Origin: JAFAGX01 sp963759875
GTDB taxonomy: Bacteria > Acidobacteriota > Terriglobia > Terriglobales > Acidobacteriaceae
Direction of reading: 5' to 3'
NCBI GenBank assembly: GCA_963759875.1
Contig: CAVXBB010000017.1
Coordinates: 248,001 to 312,000, forward strand
Length of the DNA: 64,000 nt
Below the pieces are notes generated by a model. That model ran no database searches, was not told where the DNA came from, and saw only the letters and a program-made list of their open reading frames with translations. Made by a program: the position numbers and the translations under genes. Below, piece by piece: positions 1-9,188 of the stretch (positions are counted from its first letter, which is position 1; each line of letters opens with the position of its first letter).

Positions 1-321
1 GCCATAGCGCGAGCATTGATCAAGCAGCCTTCAGTACTTTTGCTGGATGAACCAACTCGTAGCCTGGATCGTGCTGCGACCAGGGACATTTGGGAGTTAG
101 TTCGTGAGTTGTGCATTGAGGGAAGCACGGTCGTGCTCGCCAGCCACAACTTTGAGGAGGTCGCGGCTCTTGCTGATTCGGTTCTGCTACTGCAGAAGGG
201 CGAGGCAGCATTGCAGCGAAAGATCACCGGAATCAAAGCATGGGAACTGCAGCCGCTCTGTCCGCAAACAGCCGTCGAAGCTACGGACCACATGGATCGA
301 TTGGTCACGAGCCTCTTATGA
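1..321 (+). CDS. ABC transporter ATP-binding protein, C-terminal fragment
   Basis: Only the 3' part of the gene is in the window; the frame is open from base 1. It begins just before the Walker B region (AIARALIKQPSVLLLDEPT), continues through the D-loop (RSLD) and a switch histidine (VVLASHNFEE), and ends after a short tail. This is the ATPase that would drive the permease encoded next; its stop codon overlaps that permease start in an ATGA junction (318-321), so the two are translationally coupled. The substrate is unknown; drug, polysaccharide or lipid export are all possible for this ABC-2 arrangement. The tail after the switch region is poorly conserved. Confidence 0.85.
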   Translation, partial: AIARALIKQPSVLLLDEPTRSLDRAATRDIWELVRELCIEGSTVVLASHNFEEVAALADSVLLLQKGEAALQRKITGIKAWELQPLCPQTAVEATDHMDRLVTSLL

Positions 322-1127
322 TTGCCGCCGCCTTATTTGACAAAACCTGGGCTATACTGCGCCGAGACATCCTGACTGCGGTTCGCTACCGATCAGCCTT
401 TGTTTTGACAATTGCCGGGGCGATTGCTGAGTTAGCCGCATTCTACTATTTGGCCAAAGCTATTGGCCCCGGATTCCGTCCCGAAGGGACGGATTACTTT
501 TCGTTCTTAGTTGTCGGCACCGGCTTTTACACCTTCCTGGTGATGGGAATTCATTCGTTTTTGCAGACGATCCAGGAGGCGCAACAAGGTGGGACGTTTG
601 AGGTTCTGATGTCGACAGCCACGGCACCAGCGACGTTGGTTTGTCTCAGCGCGATCTCGGCCTTCTCCCGAAACGCCTTGCAATTCGCGTTTTATCTGGG
701 AGCGGGAATGCTTCTCTTTCGAAACTCGCCAGCAGCCCCCAACGTCATCGGATCGGTGCTGGTGTTTTTCTTGTCTGTGACGATTGCAGTCGCAATCGGC
801 ATGATGGCGGCAGCCCTGCAAGTCGCCATTCAAAAGGGATCTGTAGTTTTGTGGATGCTGGGCTCTGGAGCGTGGCTCTTGACCGGAACGTTGTTTCCGG
901 TTGCCACTCTGCCGCATCCGCTGCGGATCGTGGCGGAGCTTGTCCCCATTACCCATGCACTGGATGCCATGCGCGCAGCGTTGCTGGGCGGAGCAAGTCT
1001 GGCCGCGCTCCTGGGGCAGATTGGGATTTTGGCTGCGTTCTGCATTGCGCTACTGCCTTTCGGTTTCATGATGTTCTCACTTTTGCTGCGCCGGGCCAGG
1101 CAGGAAGGAACGCTCTCCAGCTACTAA
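318..1127 (+). CDS. ABC-2 type transporter permease
   Basis: Integral membrane partner of the preceding ATPase. I chose ATG 318 because it overlaps the ATPase stop and gives an amphipathic start (MIAAALFDKTWAILRRD) before the first membrane helix; upstream codons in frame would lie inside the ATPase gene. About six hydrophobic segments follow, with the pattern of ABC-2 permeases: a helix near residue 30-55, a loop with GTFEVLMSTATAP, a helix cluster at 120-200 and a final helix before a basic end (LLLRRARQEG). About 269 residues, normal for the family. The exported substrate cannot be told from sequence. Confidence 0.82.
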   Translation: MIAAALFDKTWAILRRDILTAVRYRSAFVLTIAGAIAELAAFYYLAKAIGPGFRPEGTDYFSFLVVGTGFYTFLVMGIHSFLQTIQEAQQGGTFEVLMSTATAPATLVCLSAISAFSRNALQFAFYLGAGMLLFRNSPAAPNVIGSVLVFFLSVTIAVAIGMMAAALQVAIQKGSVVLWMLGSGAWLLTGTLFPVATLPHPLRIVAELVPITHALDAMRAALLGGASLAALLGQIGILAAFCIALLPFGFMMFSLLLRRARQEGTLSSY

Positions 1128-1220
1128 TCGGAGCAGCAGCGGTTACTTCGGTTACCTGAGACGAGCACCGATTATGATCGCAGGGGCCGATCGAGCCGTA
1201 GAATTTAGTAAGTTCTCATC

Positions 1221-1664
1221 ATGAGCACCGCAGCAACAGTTCAAAGCCCGCCGCGGCGTAGCACTCGTATCCGCGCGCAAATTCCCATTCGGATCGTCAG
1301 TTTAGATCCGGCTATTAATTTTTCTGAGCGCTGCCATACTCTGGTGGTGAATACAGAAGGCTGTGGTGTGCGGCTTTCGCAACCACTAGAATCGGACCTT
1401 GCCGTGATGTTAGACGAACTTCCGGACGGAAATTCCGCAGCAGGTCGTGTTGCGAGCTGTGTGCCTCTGGGCGGTGAAGGGAAATACTGGCTGGTGGGTA
1501 TTGCCCTGGAAGAATCGGGAAACATCTGGTGCATCAAGCCCGCCCCCAGCGATTGGCAAGAGTCCACCGCATCTGCAACCGCGATCCCAATAGCTCAAAA
1601 AGCCGGCGAGTGGCCATACTCCTTCTTCTCCGAAAAGGGAGAAGCTCACCCGGGCCGGAAATAA
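1221..1664 (+). CDS. PilZ-domain protein
   Basis: A 147-residue cytoplasmic protein with no signal peptide. Near the N-terminus is an arginine-rich stretch (RRSTRIRAQIPIRI), and about 40 residues later NTEGCGVRL, which resembles the c-di-GMP binding RxxxR and D/NxSxxG motifs of PilZ domains, although the serine is replaced by glutamate. The predicted beta-strand pattern also fits. The tail after residue 115 is low-complexity. Single-domain PilZ proteins are numerous in Acidobacteriota. Whether it binds c-di-GMP is doubtful because of the changed second motif. It is followed convergently by the porin gene, with only a few bases between. Confidence 0.6.
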   Translation: MSTAATVQSPPRRSTRIRAQIPIRIVSLDPAINFSERCHTLVVNTEGCGVRLSQPLESDLAVMLDELPDGNSAAGRVASCVPLGGEGKYWLVGIALEESGNIWCIKPAPSDWQESTASATAIPIAQKAGEWPYSFFSEKGEAHPGRK

Positions 1665-1665
1665 T

Positions 1666-3143
1666 TCAGAACTCCAGGTGCAAACGGCCGCCGACCACCA
1701 GTATGGGTCCGCGATCGCGATTGTACCCGGGATTGTTGATGTGCTGGATTCCCGGGCCGAGATAAACCCCACGCCAAACATGTGCCGTGTAGTAGGTCTC
1801 AATAATGTCCTCTCGGCCATAATTTAGCGCACCATCGCCGAGCAGAAAGCCATAGCCGCCATCAGCGAGGTAGGTCTGATGGGCCTTCGAGATCGCATTG
1901 CTTACGAAGGCAAGGCCCGCGCGATCATAACGGCGGTGCCACATTGGGCCATAGGCGCCTAGTCCGACCGAAAACGTCTGGCCGACCTCCGTGTAACAGA
2001 AGGATTCCGTTTTGTCATTGTTCCAGCCAAATCGGCCAATGCCCTCAGATTGCGCGCCAGATTCTGTTCTATGTTTACTCCGAAACCGTACTTGCGCGTT
2101 ATGTGAAAAGGATGGCTCGTAATCTCTGGGGTTGGGACACGATGCTCTTCGAACTGCGCGATAGCCTGCTTATAAACGCCCATATTTGCATAATTCGTGT
2201 ACGCAAGCAGGCGCACCACGCCAGGCTTCTTAGGGATGAAGCCGCGACGCAATTCGTATTCCCAATTATCGGCGTGCACTCCTTTCCATGGCTGATATAC
2301 GAGATCAATCCCGTTAGCAATTTTCGGCATGAGGGCTTCCATGAAGCGGAACCCCCAATTGCGATCTTCGTATTCTGCTACGAGCCCCACTGTGTAACCG
2401 CGTGTATCCGCGGCATAGTCATAGGCGCCGTTGGCGTCAAGCGTCCAATTCATGAATTGGAAGTGCGTATCGGAACCCACCGAATTCTGATCGAAAAAGT
2501 CCACCACATCGAACTTGCCAAGACGAAATTCCAATCGACGACGCGGCAGCTCGCCAAAGAGCGACAAAGGGTTCCGCTCGTTCTCAACCTTGTCTTTGCT
2601 CAATGCAAATACTTTGTGGATGATGGCACGGGCCAAGTAGGGCGCAGTACTCAGAGGCGACCCTTCGCCAGGAACGCGAACCACATCGAGATTCGTATAG
2701 CCCGCGAGCCCGAGGGAGTTGCTCATGCCGTAGCCGGCCGCATCCTCAATATCCACCAGCAGTTCAGTGGAATCGTTGAGACGCACGCCTGTGTAGAGAG
2801 TAAATATGCGCGAAGTAGCCTCCTGAAAATTCGGCCGGAAACTATTTTTGCCGCTGTACTTGGCATAAAACGCCGGATGCCCCTGAGAAATAAAGTTCGC
2901 CTGCCCAGAAAGCCAGAATCGGGTATCCGAGAGGCGCGGAAACATTGTTTCCACTTGCGCATCGGCATCACTGGTGTCCGGGTTGGTCTCGCCGCCTCGT
3001 TCGGATGGATCTGACGGACCCTGATCTGAGGGCCGAGTTTGCGTTTCCTGCGCAGCTGATGCTGTTGCGAAGCAAGCAAAAAAGGTTGCTATTAGCACGA
3101 GGGCGCAGCGTGCAATCAGCGATCTGAATTTTTGTTGTTCCAT
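1666..3143 (-). CDS. OprB-type carbohydrate porin, frame interrupted by one missing base
   Basis: Outer membrane beta-barrel of the carbohydrate-selective OprB family. A signal peptide (basic MEQQKFRSLIAR, then a hydrophobic core ending ATASAAQ) is followed by an acidic linker and a barrel domain. The conserved C-terminal signature is present but in another frame: GWNNDKTESFCYTEVGQTF, GLAFVSNAISKAHQTYLADG, INNPGYNRDRGP and a terminal RLHLEF. The frame changes near 2036, where one G is missing in a TTGGCC context; restoring it joins both parts into about 490 residues, the usual family length. ATG 3143 is preferred over an in-frame GTG six bases upstream. Either a recent mutation or a sequencing error. 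Confidence 0.85.
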
Positions 3144-3282
3144 CCGCACGCAGAGTTATTGTCGAGAGGTCGCCCGGGGAACTGTCCGGCGCGGTCCCCG
3201 ATCGGGAACAGACCTCAATTTTAACTTTATCGACGAAACGCAGAATTGCAACCCGGACCTGCAACGCAGGATTGATCCTCTT

Positions 3283-3627
3283 GTGCTGCAGGTCACGGGG
3301 AGCACTCAGGTTAACACCCGGACCAGGGTAAACAGCTTGATGGCGGAAATTCTAGAAGGTCACATACGTTTGCACATCACGCATCCGAATCATGGAGGCG
3401 AATCGGCGGAGGAATTGACGGAAGATCTGATCAGCCTGGTACGGGCTTACTTGAAGTCAAGCGCGAGATCTTTGCGCTGGTTTCTGGAGCGAGCCAAAAA
3501 AATTCAGGGCGGCCCGGAGCCCCCCGAGGCCGTCCTGAAAACCCTCCCGGTTAGAAGGGCGTGTGCTGATCAGGACTATAGAAGCCCCATATTTCAGCGA
3601 TATTGCGGAATTGTAAATTTCCTGTGA
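3283..3627 (+). pseudogene. Remnant of a CsoR/FrmR-family metal- or formaldehyde-sensing repressor
   Basis: The segment from about 3328 to 3456 encodes VNSLMAEILEGHIRLHI, then a helix EELTEDLISLVRAYLK, which matches the second and third helices of CsoR/RcnR/FrmR repressors. The expected first helix, with its conserved Cys and basic DNA-binding residues, is not found in any frame directly upstream, although bits such as RSRGAL occur in another frame at 3297-3315. The reading frame then runs on for about 55 unrelated residues. I read it as a decayed gene; a short functional protein starting at ATG 3340 is less likely because the DNA-binding part is lacking. Confidence 0.45.
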
Positions 3628-3728
3628 AATCGCAGGTATTCGGGCCGGATCACAATTGCGTGTGATCACACGCGCTGCGCTTTCGGTGCGCGCTGCTAGC
3701 ATGCTGATAGACTCCCGTAGGAGGCGCC

Positions 3729-5030
3729 ATGGCCCGAAAAACTGAGATCTCTCGGAAGCTACAACGAAGAGCGGAGCAGATGATTCCGGGTGGGGTGAAC
3801 TCTCCGGTACGCGCATTTCGATCCGTTGGAGGCGAGGCCCCTTTCATTGTACGTGGCGAAGGTGCGAGCATATTCGACGCGGACGGGAATGACTATATCG
3901 ATTACATCGGCTCCTGGGGTCCGCTTATTCTGGGCCATGCGGCGCCCGCTGTCGTCGAGGCAGTAGTCGAGGCTGCCCGCAAGGGCACCAGCTTCGGTGC
4001 GTCCACACCTGCGGAAGCGGACGTGGCTGAGATCGTGCTTTCGGCATTTCCGCACATTCAGAAAGTACGGTTTCTGAGTTCAGGCACCGAAGCAACAATG
4101 TCCGCAATTCGCCTGGCTCGCGCTTACACCAGACGCAAATACATCGTCAAATTTGAAGGCTGCTATCACGGTCATGCCGATGCCTTGCTGGTGAAAGCTG
4201 GCTCTGGGATTGCAACGCTGGGCATTCCAGGCTCTGCCGGGGTGCCCGAGGAGTTCACGCAATTCACACTGGCACTGCCCTTCAACGATACCGATGCCTT
4301 GGAACAAGCATTCATTAAGTTCAAGCACCAGATCGCCTGCGTGATCGTCGAGCCAGTGGTAGGCAACATGGGTTGTGTTCCGCCGGCCCGGGGGTATCTG
4401 GAGGCGCTGCGCGCTATTACGCAGCGAGACAAGGCGGTTCTGATCTTCGACGAGGTGATGACGGGATTTCGTCTGGCGTTTGGAGGTGCGCAAGAGCTGT
4501 ATACCATTACTCCGGATCTGACCACGATGGGCAAGATTATCGGCGGCGGCTTGCCGGTGGGAGCCTACGGAGGCCCATCAGAAATCATGGATTTGGTCGC
4601 TCCACTCGGGCCTGTGTATCAGGCGGGCACGCTTTCGGGCAATCCATTGGCAATGGCAGCCGGTTTGGCGACGTTGCGTCAGCTGCGTGAGCATAAGCGG
4701 GAAATATATCCGCGGCTCGAGAAACTTGCCGACGAACTCGTTTCCGGTGTAACCGCCGAGGCGAAGAATGCAGGTGTTCCTATTTGTGCCAACCGGGTTG
4801 GGTCAATGTTCACGTGGTTTTTCACCGTGGGCCCGGTGACGGACTGGAATTCCGCAGCCAAATGTGACACCGAAGCTTTCGGCCGATTCTTCCGCTCGAT
4901 GCTCGATAGCGGGATTTATCTTCCGCCGTCGCAATTCGAAGCGGCTTTTCTCAGCGCGGCTCATACGCACGAGAACATTGAGCAAACGATTGCGGCAGCA
5001 AAACAGGCGTTTGCGCTGGTTCACGCCTAG
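3729..5030 (+). CDS. hemL: Glutamate-1-semialdehyde 2,1-aminomutase
   Basis: PLP enzyme that converts glutamate-1-semialdehyde into 5-aminolevulinate, the first committed intermediate of the C5 heme pathway. 433 residues, the normal length. Diagnostic stretches are the N-terminal MIPGGVNSPVRAFRSVGG, the PLP-phosphate loop (SSGTEATMSAIRLAR), IFDEVMTGFR, and the catalytic lysine in TTMGKIIGGGLPVGAYGG (about residue 269). The ATG at 3729 follows a clear Shine-Dalgarno (TAGGAGG, 5 to 6 bases away). The gene converges on the deacetylase with a 4-base overlap. A more divergent paralogue lies at 40324-41658; this one is the likely heme enzyme. Confidence 0.96.
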   Translation: MARKTEISRKLQRRAEQMIPGGVNSPVRAFRSVGGEAPFIVRGEGASIFDADGNDYIDYIGSWGPLILGHAAPAVVEAVVEAARKGTSFGASTPAEADVAEIVLSAFPHIQKVRFLSSGTEATMSAIRLARAYTRRKYIVKFEGCYHGHADALLVKAGSGIATLGIPGSAGVPEEFTQFTLALPFNDTDALEQAFIKFKHQIACVIVEPVVGNMGCVPPARGYLEALRAITQRDKAVLIFDEVMTGFRLAFGGAQELYTITPDLTTMGKIIGGGLPVGAYGGPSEIMDLVAPLGPVYQAGTLSGNPLAMAAGLATLRQLREHKREIYPRLEKLADELVSGVTAEAKNAGVPICANRVGSMFTWFFTVGPVTDWNSAAKCDTEAFGRFFRSMLDSGIYLPPSQFEAAFLSAAHTHENIEQTIAAAKQAFALVHA

Positions 5031-5773
5031 GCGTGCCGACTGGTGAGCGATACCTGATCACTTGAAGCCGGACTTGCCATCATCTCTGGGATGGTCACGA
5101 ACTCGTAACCTTGCGATTTACACCACGGGATCAATCGGTCGGTGGCAATCACAGTCTGAGAACGGTCGCTTCCAAATGCGAAATGACTGCCATCATGGAG
5201 AAGAATCACATCCCCGCCGCGGAGTTGTTTCCGAATTTTATACTCGATATATTCTGCCGACCTTCCTTTCCAGTCATATCCAGTGACTCGCCACATGATG
5301 GGTTCGAACCCGAGGCTGCGTACGATCTGTAAAGTTCCGGGGCGGCGTCCGCCGAATGGTGGACGAAACAGTGCACCTGTTTGCCCGACTGCATCGTTCA
5401 ATGCCTGCTGACATTGTTGCAGCTCTCGTCGCGTCTGCTTCTCTGAACAGAAAATCAGATTCGGATGAGAAAAAGTGTGATTGCCAATCGCGTGTCCTGC
5501 GTTCACGATTTCGCGAGCCAGATCCGGCCTTTGCGCCACGAAATGCCCGATCACAAAGAAAGTTGCCTGCACATTGTGACGCGCAAGGATCTCTAAGAGG
5601 CGCAGCGTGTGCGGATCATTGGGACCATCGTCGTAGGTAAGAGCGAGCTGTTTGGAGCCGCCCGGCTGGCCTACAAACGTCGCTCCGTACCACTGTCCAG
5701 CCGGAGACATGGTTTGATATCCCGCGGCGCATGCCAAGGCTGCGCCACAGAGTCCGAATGCCGCACGCAACAT
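5027..5773 (-). CDS. Polysaccharide deacetylase (NodB/CE4 family)
   Basis: Metal-dependent de-N-acetylase of chitin, peptidoglycan or other cell-surface glycans. The NodB domain spans most of the 248 residues: TYDDGP (residues 46-51, catalytic base D48 or metal ligand D49), HTFSHPN (metal ligands H99 and H103), RPPFGGRRP, and DVILLHDGS near the C-terminus. The N-terminus (MLRAAFGLCGAALACAAG) is a short hydrophobic segment, either a signal peptide or a membrane anchor, so it acts outside the cytoplasm. It stands alone, convergent with hemL. The substrate cannot be predicted. Confidence 0.9.
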   Translation of the reverse strand: MLRAAFGLCGAALACAAGYQTMSPAGQWYGATFVGQPGGSKQLALTYDDGPNDPHTLRLLEILARHNVQATFFVIGHFVAQRPDLAREIVNAGHAIGNHTFSHPNLIFCSEKQTRRELQQCQQALNDAVGQTGALFRPPFGGRRPGTLQIVRSLGFEPIMWRVTGYDWKGRSAEYIEYKIRKQLRGGDVILLHDGSHFAFGSDRSQTVIATDRLIPWCKSQGYEFVTIPEMMASPASSDQVSLTSRHA

Positions 5774-5914
5774 GGAATGATTGTAAATGGCATCCGTTAT
5801 CGCGGTTCGATTTCAAATTTCCGAAACTCGCAATGAAGGGGTTACTTTTCGCGCAATTGCGCGCGGCCCGCGTCCGCGATATTCTGCCAAGCTAAGCAAC
5901 GATTTCCCGAGCCC

Positions 5915-6580
5915 ATGGCCAATCTTTTTGAGCTTCCCCGTTACATCGCAGTGGAGGGCCCCATACGGGTCGGAAAGAGTACGCTGGCAGGAATTCTCGC
6001 CGACCGTCTGAATGCACAGCGGGTCATGGAAAATGAGGAAAACCCGTTTCTACGGGCTTTTTACGACGGCGAACGTGGCGCAGGATTTCAGACGCAGTTT
6101 GCTTTTCTCATCCGCCGTTTCGAGCAGCTTCGAGCGCTTGATTTGGGTCCGCGATCGCAAAGAAATATTGTGACTGACTTCATTTTCGAAAAGGACAAGC
6201 TCTTCGCCTGCCTTAATCTTGCCGACCAGGAACTCGACACTTACAACCGGTATTACAACCATTTTCGCGAACAACTGCCCACGCCAGATCTTGTTATTTA
6301 TCTGCAAGCCACACCTGAGGTGCTGAAAAAGCGTCTGAAGAAAAAGAACTCCTCGGCAGAAAAAGCAATCAGCGAAGAATACCTTGAAGAAGTAATCAAA
6401 GCTTATGAGCACTTTTTCTTTCATTACACCTCTTCGGATTTGCTGATCGTTAACACTTCGGAGATCGATTTTGTAGAGCGCAACGAAGACCTGCAAGAGT
6501 TGCTGCGCAAGGTTTCTGCCCCGATCAAAGGCACGCAGTATTTCCTCCCGCTTGGCAGGCAGGAAGCGGCAAGCGCGTAG
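5915..6580 (+). CDS. Deoxynucleoside kinase
   Basis: Phosphorylates deoxynucleosides (dA/dG type most likely) in nucleotide salvage. The P-loop is GPIRVGKST (residues 15-23). It is followed by NEENPFLRAFY, QTQFAFLIRRFEQ, the DRS-like segment TDFIFEKDKLFA, and the lid PDLVIYLQATPEVLKKRLKKK. 221 residues, typical of bacterial dGK/dAK proteins. Start ATG 5915 has only a weak upstream purine tract. It is separated by 67 bases from ispD in the same direction and may share a transcript with it. Confidence 0.85.
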   Translation: MANLFELPRYIAVEGPIRVGKSTLAGILADRLNAQRVMENEENPFLRAFYDGERGAGFQTQFAFLIRRFEQLRALDLGPRSQRNIVTDFIFEKDKLFACLNLADQELDTYNRYYNHFREQLPTPDLVIYLQATPEVLKKRLKKKNSSAEKAISEEYLEEVIKAYEHFFFHYTSSDLLIVNTSEIDFVERNEDLQELLRKVSAPIKGTQYFLPLGRQEAASA

Positions 6581-6647
6581 AAGCACTTTCTACATAACAG
6601 CTTCGGTTTGAAACCTTTGGCGTGCGCTCGTATACTTACAACCCGCC

Positions 6648-7370
6648 ATGAAGGTTGTAGTGATCATTCCGGCTGCCGGTCTCGGCACGCGCATGGCTTC
6701 AGCCCCCAGCGGCAAAAAGCCCACGGCAACAAAGCAGTTTGCTGAGTTGTCGGGAACGCCTATTCTGGTCCACACCTTGCGAAAGTTTGCCGCCTGCTCC
6801 ACAGTGAAAGAAATTTGGATTGCACTGCGCGCGAACGAGATGGATGGCTTCAAGAAGCTGATCCAGGAAGAATCCAAGAATTTACAGGGCAAGCCAGTGC
6901 GATGCGTTGAGGGCGGGGAGCATCGGCAACAGTCTGTAGCCAATGCCATAGCGGCGGTTTCGGCTGCGCCGGAAGATGTCATCCTTGTGCATGATGCCGT
7001 GCGGCCTTTCGTCACGGAAGAAATTATTCAGGAGGTTATTCACGCAGCGGAGAAGTACGGGGCTGCCATCGCCGGCGTGCCCGCCGTCGATACGGTCAAG
7101 CAGGTCGAGCGCACAGCCGATGGCGCGTTGATTACGGCCACGATTCCACGAGAACGCGTGGTGATGGCTCAAACCCCCCAAGGGTTCCGTTTTGACGTGA
7201 TAAAAAAAGCTTTCGACGAAGCCACGGCGGACGGATTTCTGGGAACTGATGAGGCCTCGTTGGTCGAGCGTTCCGGACACGAAGTTGCAGTCGTCATGGG
7301 TTCGCCACGCAATATAAAGATCACCACTCCCGCCGATTTGGAGCTCGCGGAGTTTTTTCTTAAGAAGTAG
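6648..7370 (+). CDS. ispD: 2-C-methyl-D-erythritol 4-phosphate cytidylyltransferase
   Basis: Third enzyme of the MEP pathway to isoprenoids: transfers CMP from CTP to methylerythritol phosphate. The nucleotide-binding N-terminus is IIPAAGLGTRMASAPSGKK (note two extra residues versus the usual GxGxRMG loop), then KQFAELSGTPILVHTL, GGEHRQQSVANAI, LVHDAVRPFV, the lysine in VDTVKQVE, and TDEASLVERSGH. 240 residues, full length. No ispF follows; downstream is a convergent oxidoreductase. Confidence 0.95.
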   Translation: MKVVVIIPAAGLGTRMASAPSGKKPTATKQFAELSGTPILVHTLRKFAACSTVKEIWIALRANEMDGFKKLIQEESKNLQGKPVRCVEGGEHRQQSVANAIAAVSAAPEDVILVHDAVRPFVTEEIIQEVIHAAEKYGAAIAGVPAVDTVKQVERTADGALITATIPRERVVMAQTPQGFRFDVIKKAFDEATADGFLGTDEASLVERSGHEVAVVMGSPRNIKITTPADLELAEFFLKK

Positions 7371-7375
7371 GTCTT

Positions 7376-7405
7376 AAGCCGCTTGTCACAGTACAGCGGT
7401 TTCTT
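7376..7405. terminator. Possible bidirectional hairpin between convergent genes
   Basis: Between ispD and the convergent oxidoreductase the sequence holds CCGCTTGT, a 6-base loop and ACAGCGG, followed by TTTCTT on the plus strand. One arm has a bulged base, so the stem is imperfect. Its position at a convergent junction supports a terminator role. It overlaps the first bases of the oxidoreductase 3' end. Confidence 0.3.
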
Positions 7406-8543
7406 CGATCATGCGGCCTTGCGCGAATCGATTTAACCCAAGCAACGAAACGTCCACAAGTTGAGTGTGACCCGTGAGAATCAGGTCAGAAAGAATTTTG
7501 CCGGTAGCTGGCGCGTGCATGACCCCGTGTCCACTGAAGCCGTTAGCGAGAAAAAAGCCCGGCACATCGGGGGCCTGTCCGAGAATGGGGTGGTGATCGG
7601 GAGTCATCTCGTACAGCCCAGCCCACGCACGCTTGGGATTTACGGCAAGATTCTCAAATGTCGGTACACGATCCGCCGCGTGGGTCAAAATTTTTTCGAT
7701 AAAGCTCAGCTCAAATTCAGTTTTGAATCCCGGCGTTTCCGCGGGATCATTCCACGCCAGCAAAAATCCGAGAGCTTCGGGGCGGAAATGAAATCCAGTT
7801 GACATGTCGATGATCATGGGCGCGCTATGCGGGAACTTGTCGAATGGTTCAGTGGGTACCAGCATGCGGCGAAGCGGTTCTACCGGGAGGTCCACGCCGG
7901 CCATTTTTGCAACCTCGGCGGCCCATGGTCCCGCTGCATTTACGATTTTGCGCGTTGCCACGGGTCCGCGCGTCGTTTCCACTGCCGCAACTCCGTTGGT
8001 GTCGCGCTGAATGGCAGTAACCTCCGTATGTTTCCACAGAGTCGCGTCGTGATCCGCAGCCCAGGACATGAAGCCCGTCATTGCGCTATAGGGATCGACA
8101 AAACCATCCGTCGAGCAGAAACTACCACCGAGAATGTCGTCTGACCGAAGCTGAGGAAACCTGTCCCGAATCTCATCGGCGGTGACCAACCTGACATTCT
8201 TTAGTCCGAGTGCAACTTGTTTCTCGTAATTTGTACGGAGATAAGTGAGATGCTTGTCGCTCGTGGCGCAGAAGAGATAGCCCTGTGGCCGGTAGTCGGC
8301 AGGATATCCGATGCGTTCATCGAAGCTGGCATAAAACGGAATCGAATAGAGCGACATTTGAATGCTGATCGGGGTTGAGAACTGCGCTCGCACCCCGCCC
8401 ATGCTCTTGCCGGTTGATCCCTTTCCCTGAGCGGTTTCGCGCTCAATGACCAGAACCTTCCTGCAGCCGGCTTCCGTGAGGTGGTAGGCAATGCTCGCGC
8501 CGACAATCCCACCGCCGATGATTACGACCTCCGCGGTTTGCAT
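7386..8543 (-). CDS. FAD-dependent oxidoreductase of the DAO (sarcosine/glycine oxidase-like) family
   Basis: Cytoplasmic flavoprotein that likely oxidises an N-methyl or secondary amino acid. The Rossmann dinucleotide motif VVIIGGGIVGASIAYHL is right at the N-terminus when translation starts at ATG 8543; a longer upstream extension lacks conservation, so I reject it. The DAO domain continues with KSMGGVRAQFSTP (covalent or tight FAD region), a substrate domain, and the C-terminal FAD segment ANGFSGHGVMHAPATGK. 385 residues, normal for SoxB-like monomeric oxidases. The substrate is not resolvable; sarcosine, proline and glycine are candidates. Confidence 0.85.
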   Translation of the reverse strand: MQTAEVVIIGGGIVGASIAYHLTEAGCRKVLVIERETAQGKGSTGKSMGGVRAQFSTPISIQMSLYSIPFYASFDERIGYPADYRPQGYLFCATSDKHLTYLRTNYEKQVALGLKNVRLVTADEIRDRFPQLRSDDILGGSFCSTDGFVDPYSAMTGFMSWAADHDATLWKHTEVTAIQRDTNGVAAVETTRGPVATRKIVNAAGPWAAEVAKMAGVDLPVEPLRRMLVPTEPFDKFPHSAPMIIDMSTGFHFRPEALGFLLAWNDPAETPGFKTEFELSFIEKILTHAADRVPTFENLAVNPKRAWAGLYEMTPDHHPILGQAPDVPGFFLANGFSGHGVMHAPATGKILSDLILTGHTQLVDVSLLGLNRFAQGRMIEETAVL

Positions 8544-8732
8544 GTGAGCACATTTTATTGCACGAGTCGCGTGACGAGTCTGTGACTTGCTTACCAGACC
8601 CGCTTCGATAAGTTGCACCTTCAACAAAACAACTCGCAGGGTATGGCTTCAAACGATGGCTTGGTACAAATCTTGCGTTGTGTGATCCCGAGGCGGAACT
8701 CGCGCTATGATGAGCGGTCGGAAAACAACATC

Positions 8733-9182
8733 GTGCGTGCTGTGGTTCAACGCGTGAGCCGGGCCAAGGTGAGCGTCGGCCCTGACATTACCGGCGAGAT
8801 CGAACGCGGGTTGCTGGTTCTGCTTGGGGTCTCGCGTGACGATTCCGAGAAGGACGCTGAATATCTGGCGGAGAAGATCACAGGACTTCGTGTCTTCGAA
8901 GATCACGACGAAAAGATGAATTTGCACGTAGCAGCAATCGGCGGCGCAGTGCTGGTGGTTTCGCAATTCACGCTTTATGGAGATGTTCGCCGCGGCAAGC
9001 GTCCATCGTTTGATGCTGCCGCAGATCCGGCGCGCGCTCGCGAGCTCTATGAATACTTCGTTCAGCGAATCCGAGCTGCTGGGCTTCGCTGCGAAACTGG
9101 CCGCTTCCAGGAAAGGATGCAGGTCGAATTGGTCAATGACGGGCCAGTGACGATTCTGCTGGATTCCGCAAAGATTTTCTAA
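8733..9182 (+). CDS. dtd: D-aminoacyl-tRNA deacylase
   Basis: Removes D-amino acids (and glycine from tRNA-Ala) mis-charged onto tRNA. I chose GTG 8733 because it gives the canonical N-terminus MRAVVQRVSRAKVSV and a 149-residue protein, the family length; a longer open frame from 8613 adds unconserved residues. Motifs: SQFTLYGD (the SQFTL catalytic loop) and the trans-Gly-Pro motif in NDGPVT (cis-GP in classical DTD). The 3' end lies 6 bases from the convergent aconitase stop. Confidence 0.93.
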   Translation: MRAVVQRVSRAKVSVGPDITGEIERGLLVLLGVSRDDSEKDAEYLAEKITGLRVFEDHDEKMNLHVAAIGGAVLVVSQFTLYGDVRRGKRPSFDAAADPARARELYEYFVQRIRAAGLRCETGRFQERMQVELVNDGPVTILLDSAKIF

Positions 9183-9188
9183 AAATGC

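Noticed and set aside
1944..3014. A 356-codon open frame on the plus strand
   Set aside because: It lies antisense to the OprB porin, shows no domain, and its composition is that of a shadow frame; the minus strand has a signal peptide and family motifs.
8613..8732. Upstream extension of dtd
   Set aside because: The extra 40 codons are not conserved, and GTG 8733 gives the standard N-terminus.
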